From Mactromeris polynyma (lineage: Eukaryota > Mollusca > Bivalvia > Venerida > Mactridae): DNA of 64,000 nucleotides. This document shows, one piece after another, positions 21,701 to 33,700 of this stretch (the stretch's first letter is position 1; the number at the start of each line of letters is the position of its first letter). A program made the translations under genes and the position numbers. The stretch is from positions 37,452,619 to 37,516,618 of the forward strand of contig JASFXZ010000001.1 in NCBI GenBank assembly GCA_032209605.1, written 5' to 3'. The notes under the pieces are model-generated. The model was given only the letters and a program-made list of their open reading frames with translations, made no database searches and had not been told where the DNA came from.

Positions 21701-24700
21701 GGCAATCGAGTGCTCTGCATTCTGAGCTCACCACACGAGCGAATTGATTTAAAATAATGCACGTGGTGGCATTCGTCCTCAATCTATGATTCATGGCTAC
21801 CGGGGAAGTATTTATATACGTATTGGACGGGTGGTAAAAATCGGTGTAAAAGTAAGAAACAAATACCATTGATTCAGGTTAATTGTACATCGACAGAAAA
21901 TCAATAATAACCAATACATGTACCCATTTGTCTTCATTTTTTGTACAGAAGAACAACAGGAATCTGTAAAGGCACTGAAGTATTGCATGAGTACTGTCGT
22001 GTGCTGTTCTGTATCAGACGTTCTAGATAAAAAAAAACAAATTGCCGACAAACTTTTCCAACTTTGGTTTGAAAGAAATGATAATGAATATCTCACCTCC
22101 ATCACGAAGCTCGCTTTGTATTTTAGCTGAGGAGCCGTACACATTGGAAGCATCAATAAATGAGGTGATTTCATTGATCTGCTGACGACTGGAGGCTTTT
22201 GAGGTTGCTGAAGTTTAGAAGGAAATTAGAAATGTTATTATTATTCCGAATCACACATACACACATACACACACTAACTCTAACAGTTATGGTTAATTGA
22301 AAGCAACGTATCAGTTTTATATAAAATTAATGTATGTATACTCAGTACATTTAAAAACGCCCATTTTTGTACCTATGCTATGTCTTTAAATGTCATTTTA
22401 GTGTGTTTTAAAACTAATTTTGATATGAAACTTGTGTGCGACACATTTGTAACCGTACCATTTATTACTGGTATTTTGAGTAATACGTTAGTACTTAGTA
22501 TACTTTCAAAATATGAACATAAGTGCAGTAATTGGCAAATCACTAGAAATTTAGAATTTCCAGCCGATTCCTTGGCATAATCAAATGATTCAAATGATGC
22601 AATTGATAGAATCCAGAATTAGGTAAAAGTACTCCCGATGTCATTTCTTTATTTGTTTTCACCGTGTTTCGGACGAAAATTAAGGGATTGCACGTTCATA
22701 GCAAGATGTATGCTTGTGCTTTATTACCGACTCCAGGGAGAGTTTCAAATGGTATATTTGTGTACCTTCATTGCGACTCCAACTATAATTTAACGGTATA
22801 TTATTGTACCTTTATAGCGACTCCAGCGAGAATTTAACGGTATATTTGTGTACCTTTATAGCGACTCCAGCGAGCATTTAATGGTATATTTGTGTACCTT
22901 TATAGCGACTCCAGCGAGAAATTAACGGTATATGTGTGTACCTTTATAGCGACTCCAGCGAGAATTTAACGGTATATTTTTGTACCTTCATTGCGACTCC
23001 AGGTTTAATTTAACGGTATATTATTGTACCTTTATAGCGACTCCAGCGAGAATTTAACGGTATATTATTGTACATTTATAGCGACACCAGCGAGAATTTA
23101 ACGGTATATGTTTGTACCTTCATAGAATTTAATGGTACATTGTATATTTTTATATCTTTATAGCGACTCCAGCGAGATTATAATGCTATGTTATTGTACC
23201 TTCATAGTGACTCGAGCTAGAATTTAATGGTATATTTTTGTATCTTTATAGCGACTCCAGCGATAATTAAACGGTGTATTTTTGTATCTTTATAGCGACT
23301 CCAGCGAGAATTTAACGGTGTATTTGTGTATCTTTATAGCGACTCCAGCGATAATTAAACGGTGTATTTTTGTATCTTTATAGCGACTCCAGCGAGAATT
23401 TAACGGTGTATTTATGTATCTTTATAGCGACTCCAGCGATAATTAAACGGTGTATTTTTGTATCTTTATAGCGACTCCAGCGAGAATTTAACGGTGTATT
23501 TGTGTATCTTTATAGCGACTCCATGGATAATTAAACGGTGTATTTGTGTATCTTTATAGCGACTCCAGCGATAATTAAACGGTGTATTTTTGTATCTTTA
23601 TAGCGACTCCAGCGAGAATTTAACGGTGTATTTGTGTATCTTTATAGCGACTCCAGCGATAATTAAACGGTGTATTTTTGTATCTTTATAGCGACTCCAG
23701 CGATAATTTAACGGTGTATTTGTGTATCTTTATAGCGACTCCAGCGAGAATTTAACGGTGTATTTGTGTATCTTTATAACGACTCCAGCGAGAATTTAAC
23801 GCTATATTTGTGTACATTTATAGCGACTCCAGCGAGAATTTAACGCTATATTTGTGTACCTTTATAGCGACTCCAGCGAGAATTTAACGCTATATTTGTG
23901 TACCTTTATAGCGACTCCAGCGAGAATTTAACGGTGTATTTGTGTATCTTTATAACGACTCCAGCGAAAATTTAACGCTATATTTGTGTACCTTTATAGC
24001 GACTCCAGCGAGAATTTAACGGTATATTTGTGTGCCTTTATAGCAACTCCAGCGATAATTTAACGGTATATTTTTGTATCTTCATTGCGACTCCAGCGAG
24101 AATTTAACGGTATATTTGTGTACCTTTATAGTGACTCCAGCGAGAATTTAACGGTATATCTGTATCTTCATAGTGACTCCAGCGAGAATTTAACGGTATA
24201 TTTGTGTACCTTTATAGCAACTCCAGCGAGAATTTAACGGTGTATATTTGTACCTTCATAGCGACTCCTGCGAGAATTTAACGGTATATTTTTGTATCTT
24301 TATAGCGACTCCATGGATAATTTATCGGTATATTTTTGTATCTTTTTAGCGACTCAAGCGAGATTTAAATGCTATTTTCTTGTACCTTCATAGTGACTCC
24401 AGTGAGAATTTAACGGTATATTTTTGTATCTTCATAGCGACTCCAACGATATTTAAAGGTATATTATTATATCTTTATAGCGAATCCAATGATAATTTAA
24501 TGGTATATTTTGTACCTTCATAGCGACTCAAAAATGAGATTTTAATGGTGTATTTGTGTTCTTATAGCAATCTATGATACATATTCAGACATCGGTTATG
24601 CTGTCCCAAAAAGTACTATACAGTATACTCATATGTATTTACATCATGATTGTTGAAGTTTCTATGAAATAAGCATAATTTATTCAACAGATATAATGAG

Positions 24701-27700
24701 CGAAGTATTTTAAGTAAATAAGGGTAATATTGCCTAAATATTCCACAGGTTACAGATTGTGTAGCTTTGTTACATTATTATACCACTTTCATGGTTTGTA
24801 TCAGTACGAAACCACCAAACAATGTTTTTCATGCATTGTAAGAATGATAGAACAAGACATTGAACGTGAAAAATCGTTTGACCAGTTTGTATATATACTT
24901 ACCATCTGGACAGAAGACAGGGGCTGATCTAGGTACACCCATACAGTACCCCTTCTTAAACATTGGATTGAAATTATCATTTCCTTCGATAACTATGTTG
25001 ATGCAATGTTGTGTGCTGTAAGTAAAGTAATATTATTCTCAATTGTTGTCAATTTTTTACCTACACAAGCATGAACAGTATAATAATTTAATATAGTTGA
25101 AACATCAATAAATATACATAATATATGTTAATAATATAATAATGATATATTCTTCAGTATTTATCGCAAAAGGAATTACATGTATGTTATATTTTAAATG
25201 TAAAAGTTTTAACAAGCGGGGTTTTCACAAGTTTCGATCCGGATTTGCAGGTATCAAACGCCATTAAAACATCAATCAGTGCGAATTTGGAAACGGGAGT
25301 GGTAAAAGCAAGAGCAATGTGATCATTGTCACTACAAACAGTGCTGGCAGTAATACTCAGTTCCCCTTTCTCATGGTACAATTCCTTGGCCTGATATACT
25401 ATTTGTGTTGGCCCCCCTTTTTGCATGGCACTTCCTTGATAATTTACAATTTAACGGTGCATAACCATTTACTATATCAACACTGCCGTCACATTTGCTT
25501 TAAAGCCATTACGTGCAATCTTATATATGTATGCGAGAATATATCCTGTTTACCGTTGACTGAATGAGCAGTATAACTGCTGTTACCGCGGATAGAAGTA
25601 GCGGAATCACTACCAACACCGCTTACAGCGGTAAATGACGGTAATACTGCTGTTACCGCGGACAGAAGTAGCGGAATCACTACCAACACGGTACATGATG
25701 GTAATACTGCTGTTACCGCGGACAGAAGAAGCGGAATCACTACCAACACGGTACATTATGGTAATACTGCTGTTACCGCGGACGAAGTAGCGGAATCACT
25801 ACCAACACGGTACATGATGATAATACTGCTGTAACCGCGGACAGAAGTAGCGGAATCACTACCAACACGGTACATGATGGTAAAACTGCTGTTACCGCGG
25901 ACGAAGTAGCGGAATCACTACCAACACCGCTAACAGCGGTAAATGATGGTAAAACTGCTGTTACCGCGGACGAAGTAGCGGAATCACTATCTACACCGCT
26001 TACAGCGTATATGATGGTAATACTGCTGTTACCGCCAACAGAAGAAGTGGAATCACTACTATCAACGCTAACAGTGATACATGATAGTAATACTGCTGTA
26101 ACCGCGGACATAAGTTGCGGAATCACAACCAATACCGCTTACAGCGGTACATGACGGAAAAGCTGCTGTTGACGCGGACAGAAGTAGATGAATCACTACC
26201 AACATCGCTAACAGCGGTACATGACGGTAATACTGCTGTAACCGCGGACAGAAGTAGCGGAATCACTTCGAACACCGCTAACAGCGATACATGATAGAAA
26301 TACTGCTGTTCCCGCGGACGAAGTAGTGGAATCACTCCCAACACCGCTAACAGCGATACATGATAGAAATACTTTTGTTACCGCGGACGAAGTAGCGGAA
26401 TCACTACCAACACCGCTAACAGCGGTACATGATGGTAATACTGCTGTTACCGCGGCCGAAGTAGCGGAATCACTACCAACACCGCTAACAGCGATACATG
26501 ATAATAATACAGCTGTTACCGCGGCCGAAGTAGCGGAATCACTACCAACATCGCTAACAGCGGTACATGGTTGTAATACTGCTGTTACCGCGGACGAAGT
26601 AGCGGATTAAATACCAACACCGCTAACAGCGGTACATGATGGTAAAACTGCTGTTACCGCGGACGAAGTAGCGGAATCACTACCAACACCGCTAACAGTG
26701 GTACATGACGGTAATACTGCTGTTACCGCGGCCGAAGTAGCGGAATCACTACCAACATCACTAACAGCGGTACATGATTGTAATACTGCTGTTACCGCGG
26801 CCGAAGTAGCGGAATCACTACCAACATCGCTAACAGCGGTACATGATTGTAATACTGCTGTTATTGCGGACGAAGTAGCGGATTAAATACCAACACCGCT
26901 AACAGCGGTACATGATGGTAATACTGCTGTTACCGCGGACGAAGTAGCGGTTTCACTACCAACACCGCTAACAGCGGTACATGATTGTAATGCTGCTGTT
27001 ACCGCGGACGAAGTAGCGGATCCGGATTCACTACCAACACCGCTAACAGCGGTACATGATAGTAATACTGCTGTTACCGCGGACGAAGTAGCGGATTCAC
27101 TACCAACACCGCTAACAGCGGTACGATAGTAATACTGCTGTTACCTGGGACAGAAGTAGCGGAATCATTACCAACATCTCTGACAGCGGTAAATGATAGT
27201 AATACTGCTGTTACTGCTACTATTGCTGGTACATGTACTTCTAATTTCACACCGATGTAGACACACATACTATCAAACTAGATAAACTGAAGAACACACT
27301 TACTCTGTAGCAGAAGCGGGTGCGCAGCAGTCAGTCACCTCTGGAAAATAGAATTACATAAATGGTTAAGCATCATTTCGATTTAAGGTAAAATTATGCG
27401 GACAGGAAAACACAGGAGATTGTCACGATAGAGTTCTCTCTCTTTGTCCATTCCTCAGCATATCCATATGTAGTATATAAACATATTCTAAAGCACGGTC
27501 AAAGGGAGCGAACTCTAGATGGGATGCAGGGAAAATACTCAATATCAAGTTTGAAAAACATTGTGAATATGTTTATACATAACAAGTGCGTGTCAATATA
27601 ATTCGTGATGATAAAATGAGGAAATCTGCACTGAAATGTAACTGAATATGAGCAAATACGCGCAAATACCTCTTCAATTATAACTGAATAATTTAATACA

Positions 27701-30700
27701 CGAGCCGTCAACGGTATGGCAAAATATTTGGCAAACTTAAAAAAGAAATACCAAACCTGCTTGTACTGGTGTAGCGATGATATCATGGTCCAAGAATTGA
27801 CCCATCTGGAATGTGTGTAGAGTTATTTCAGGACTACGTTTTTCGCGGCCTGCATCTCCCCTGTGTACAGCGTTGCTAACATTTCTGGCGTTCGGCAAAG
27901 TACCTCCATTAACACCACTTGATCGAGGGGCTTCGAGACCATCAGCTGCAATATGCAAGGAACCCAATTAGTATTCATGTTAAGGTAGATAGACATGAAA
28001 TATGGTAAATATGAGCAATCGGCAGTATATTCCTTATTATAGGACGTACGCTACAAGTCTACGTAACGTTGTCATTTTCTTACATGTTTCCCAAAACCGC
28101 AAAACACAAGAGTTTGATACAGGTATTTTCTTTACTGCATAGGGAATGTCCATTTCGGAAGTATGTTTTGCAGCTCCAGGAAACCTTTAAGAAAAGTTCA
28201 ACATGCATTATCAGGTCATTTTCTCGAAGTTGTAACTAAGCATGTGAATACTGGTACCTAAACGATACTCAGATTTTATTTCTTGTGGTGACAACATGTT
28301 TCGGCCGATAGATATATTTCGGAAGCTATATGATGTTCGCGTTTATTTAAGCGACTGAAATACACGGTACACTGTTTTATGTCTTAGTCGGCAATTGTTT
28401 CGAAAATTGAAGTAACCCAGTTTGTACCAAACATGATTACCCAGGTAACGATATTACTTGGAACTTATTGAAAAATCACTTAATTACTTACTGACATATT
28501 ACTGTTCACAATCGCTAACCTCATAATTATGTAATATTATGTGACAAATTCTGTCGGACATATATTCTTTGTATTAAAGCGGCACTACATAATTATGTAT
28601 GTAAAAATATTAGTTGCATATTTAGCAAGTCGACGAAAGAAATTTCATTCACATAATTTGACATGATTTGCGATAGATAAGATATTTAACTCCTGACTTT
28701 ATTTCTAAGATTTTCTTTGTCACTGAAGAGAACTAGGTATACATTATCGAATGGGAATATTTCTGACATGAAAAACGTTTTGTATGTAATGAAACGTAAT
28801 GCAATTCCGTGTTCGTTATCAACAAGGTAAATTAGAAAATCATCTCCGATCTATCATAATTCCTACTTTCGTTTTGATTATTAAAACCAGATACTTTCGG
28901 TTTAGAAACAGACCAACATCAAACTAACGGAAGGTTGTTTTGTAAAATTAAATGCGATTTGTAATCCAGCTTTTATTAATGCAATATCTCCAAACGAATA
29001 TGAGCCAGAGTCATAAAATTGTACAGGAATGTTCACCAGCCTGTGTAGCTGTGCACCATTGGTTTCATGTTGGGTGTGACCAGAATGTGCAAAGTTATGA
29101 CCCTTGACTTAGTTAAAATACAGCCTACAGAGTATGCAATCTTGTGTCACGCATATCTCCAATACAATATGAGCCAGAGTCATACAACTTTACAGAAATG
29201 TGAACTAGTCTGACTGTGTAGTTGTGCACCTTCGGTTTATGTTTGGCTGTGTCCAGTAGGTGCAAAGTAATGGCCATTGACTTAGTTAAATTATAGCCTA
29301 CATAGTATACAATCTTGTGTCCCACATATCTCCAAAAAAATATGAACCAGAGTCAAAACATTTTACAGGAATGTTCAACTGCATGTGTAGTTGTGCACCT
29401 GGGGTCTTTTGTTTTGCTGTGCCCAGTGAGTGCAAAGTTATGGCCCTTGACTTAATTAAAATATAACCTACAGAGTATGCAACTTTGTGTTGGCATATTT
29501 GAAAAAGTATATGAGCCAGATTCATAAAACTTTACAAGAATGTTTACAAGCATGCATAGTTGTGCATCTGGGGATTCATGTATGATTACCCCCAGTAAAT
29601 GCAAAAATATTGCCCTTGACTTATCACCATAATCAGTACAATTGTTCACTTGGTAATTTTGATACCCATTCACAAACTATGATCTGCATAAAAGCATTTA
29701 CTTTTTTGACAAAGGCTGCAAGTGGGGGCATCTGTGTCTAGTTTATGTTCTGATCCTACATATTAGATATTGACATTCAGAGACATCAGACTTATGTAGT
29801 CAGTCAAATGAAAAAATAAACGAAGACTGTACTTTTTCAAGGTTTTGTTCGTGTGTATTTGCATTTATCTATCGTCGCCACCGATTTCCCATATGGGCGA
29901 CGCCTCGGGAAGAATGTTAGTCATCTTAGATCTTTAGAGGATTGTGCATGGTGCAGAATATACCCCAGTTCCAGAAGCACCCCTGGTACTTTTACATGCC
30001 CGATGTAAAGCATCGAACACGGAACCTCGGTTTTTCAAAGTATCGTCCGAAAGACTGTCTGTACTGTCAGTGCTGCAGCGGGGGATCGAACTGGCGATCC
30101 CTGGATTACTAGTCCGGCGCGTTACCACTGGACCACGGTTCCGCTACCTAACTCAAAGTGTTTACAATCGTCACTTTATTTATATACCCATCATCACGTG
30201 GCATTCGTGAAGGCAATGATTAAAGCGGCACTAGGGGAGATAACCGTTGTGAGGAGTTTTAAATAATTTGTAAGCCTATATGAAATGAAAACCATGACTT
30301 TACCGTAAACAGGGGAGAGAACTCGTCTCTGAGGTGCCCCAGCCATACCAAATATGGGGTTTTGTAGATTATTACAGCTTCCATTAGGTGTTCGATAAGC
30401 ATCAGTTCCGTCACAAAGGCCAACGTGGGGAGTGCACCCAGAATTGACTGTCTGACGAGAGAATTCAGCTAATACAGCGTCGTGTTGAAGATCGTCATGA
30501 GTGAATCCACTATGAATTGAAAATACAAAATTTCACAATTATAGTTTTAATAATAATGATTTGTGTACCAATATTTTAGATCGATGCGGCTGTCCATTGA
30601 CCTAACAATAGGACATGTCGCTTCCGAAGCATCTATGAATCAGAGGTAGAGGACAAATAAGTTTGGATGTACATGTACAAGTAATACAGTTATTGAAATT

Positions 30701-33700
30701 GTCGATGGGAACATAGCGTAGCCGCAAATTCAAACCTTCAACCTTCAGATTTGCTGCGGAGCTCTTCCACGGCTTTGCAAACCGGGCAGACCACCAAGAA
30801 ATGTAAATATAAGGTACCACAAACACACACATCTTACTTACAATTCTGGACCATATTTTCTGAAACATAAGTACACGTACGTAGCTGATGCGGAACAGAA
30901 AACATGTCAACAGTGCAAGATGTACGAATTGCAGTAACACAGGCGGCATATTCGGTACAATGCTTAACAACTTTTGTTTTATTTTAAGACTTAAATGCGA
31001 CTCACTCGATTATCAACAGTCTTGCTGCTAACATCAGATCGGCAGCCTCCCTGTCTTGTTTTCTGTCTGTGTTGCCACGGCGACCATGAAATCTGGCCAA
31101 TACTGGACAACCAGATGCCGTTGAACCTTCAACTGAATGTTTTTGTTTTTTTTGCCCTTTTGTTTTTTTTGCAATTTTGTTTGCCCTTTTGGTTTTTTCT
31201 GCCTTTTTTTTGCCCTTTTCTTCCGCCCTTTTGGTTATTTTTGCCCATTGGGGGTTTTGCCCAATTACGTTTTTTGCTCTTTGAGGCATTTTATGAGATA
31301 ACATTTTGAAGTAATCTTCTCTTTTCAGGGGAGACAAATGCTACAAAAACTTTCAATTGTTTTTTATTACTGCTTTTTCCGGCAATCGCGTGAGAGGAAA
31401 TTATTGTCTAAAAGACACTTTCCATCTAATTTTCTTCATTAAATGCGTCGAACAATTAGCTTATCAGATCTTATTACTCGTCAAAAAGCTTAAACGTTGG
31501 CGCCATAACCGTATTATTCATCTACTCACCACGTGACGTTACTTACAATCTTAGGTAAAACCGAATTAATAAAAAATGTTGATAAAATGTGAAATATGAT
31601 AGCACAAGATCTCTCCCTTTGTTCCTTTCTATAGTATTTGTATAGACCGAACACGTCAACCTGATCCTGACCTTTATGCATCAATATACATCGTATTACG
31701 AAAAGTGATATCTTAATTTATAAGTGAAGTACAATTTTTAATTCAACAACTACCATAACGTGTGAATACCGCCCTCTTTCAATTCAAATATATTTATAAT
31801 GACACACAAAGCTTGTAAATCCATGGGGTCGGAACATTAATTATGAACAAGTGTCTAAATCTATAATGACCTACCCTGTTCGGAGGTTAAGGGCCTCGTT
31901 GATCTAAGGGTAACATTACGCATTGCACAGTCACTGAATTTGGCGTACCTACACTGAACAGCTGTTCTAATTGATCACCATAAATTTCTGATGTTTGTCA
32001 ATTAAATTGATTAAAATATTTTAAGTATTTTTTGGCTATAATCATAGGTGAATTTTGGGCTTCAAAAGATTGACGTATCTATAAGAAAGAGGTAAAAAAT
32101 TGTTAATTTATACTCCATTGCATTCATTTTGAAATATATGACAATATAGGAAAATACCAATTATAAAAGCGTTTGAGTGTACTTTGTACTTGACACGGTC
32201 ATCGAGAGTAATTTATTTAACGTGTTTTAATATTGACGTAAATAAATAAATTGTTTAAAGAAGAAACATACAATACACAAAAACGCCAACATCTCGAACT
32301 TTCAGATAATGCCACATCTCATACAGCTAGAGACACTTTTAATTCTCTTATAAGAAATACCATTGATTTCATTGATGACTGGCCCGCTTAAAGTCCTGAT
32401 CTCAACCCAATCGAGCACGTCTGGGATATTCTGGACAGACGAGTAAGGCGTCGTCCCAACCCACCTGCTAACGTCAAGCGCTCATTCAGGAATGGAACAA
32501 TATTCCACAGGCAGAAATCAACACCTTAGTCTATGCACCGGCTATGCACTGTAGTGGTCAACTCAAGCTGTGGTCATACCCGTTATTAAGTGTTATTTTT
32601 GTTCTTACCCCTACCTAACTTGGTCAAAATTCCACCATTTTATGTTAACTTTTGGCGATCATTTTTGCACCAAACGATGCTTTAAACGCATAAATTACAA
32701 TGATTCCCCGAAGTTTCTTATTTTGTTTAGTATATGTGCATTTCTGAGGAAAACTTCGCCAATTCTTGATGGATTTGCATAAAGTAGGTATCATTTGAAA
32801 GATAAATAATTCATGCGTTGAATGTTGTGCATATTTTGGATACATTTTGATGTTTGAAGTGCGATTTTGGCCGCAGAAAGAGGTCAGGTATGAAAAGCGT
32901 TAGAGTCCTTGTAATATATATACACATTCTATAGAAGGGCCAAAGGGAGATAACTCAAGATGGGATCAAGGGAAAGAACTCGAGATAATCTCCAGTGAAC
33001 TAATCCTAATTCTATGGTCTCGAATCTACAAATAACAATGCACAAACGTTCATGCAAGGCGATTAAACTTCAACTTCCTATATTAAACACTATTTAATTT
33101 GACTGCTTGTTACCCCATACCCAACCTTAACTTCATCTGTTTAAAGTCATGTACCTAAACGTCAAGATGTATTCGCGCTTGGTGGCAATGGAACTTTTAT
33201 GTCCCAGAAACGGAGCTACTCGCACGAAAATTGAATTCTGACGACCCCTTACACAACCACCCTAATGTGTTGAACGCTCAAATGTAGTTGTTACTGCAAA
33301 TTACCCTTAGTCGCAAAAATTAATCACATATTAGCAGACGCAGGTAGGGAATTAAATGTTTTAATTACACATTATAAACATGTATAAACGTTAATGTTTT
33401 ATATACTGCCCCACTGTCATGTCAATGAGTTCAAATGTCGTTCTCAAGTTAAGACCGTTTGATGTTAATGAACTCTATCTAAGATGGATATTCAATACAA
33501 TACGATTCTCATGCATTGCCATCCATAGAGCATTGAAGCTATAGCAATTGGTATATAATTTTATTTAACAGAGGAAACATCTTAGTCCATGTCTCACAAT
33601 GACGAAGTTTCAATCCGCGAAGGGCCCTACTTGTCTTACAACTTACCTTCGCGCTGTTCCAAGCTGTTCAATGCCCTCTTCAGAATATTAATAGATTTGG

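Noticed and set aside
21517..22174. Several overlapping ORFs on both strands near peroxidase exon 7
   Set aside because: They are chance frames across a SINE remnant and across exon 7 in wrong frames.
22712..24570. CRISPR-like array of repeats
   Set aside because: There are no unique spacers, the 44-bp units are contiguous, and the genome is eukaryotic.
26326..26886. Repeat-protein ORFs with 23-residue units (NTAVTAAEVAESLPTPLTAV)
   Set aside because: They result from a 69-bp minisatellite whose period is a multiple of three. Frames are open on both strands and the array lies within an intron defined by in-phase peroxidase exons.
31002..31337. Lys-rich 111-residue ORF on the minus strand
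   Set aside because: It is the translation of a T-rich CCCTTTTG low-complexity tract within a peroxidase intron.
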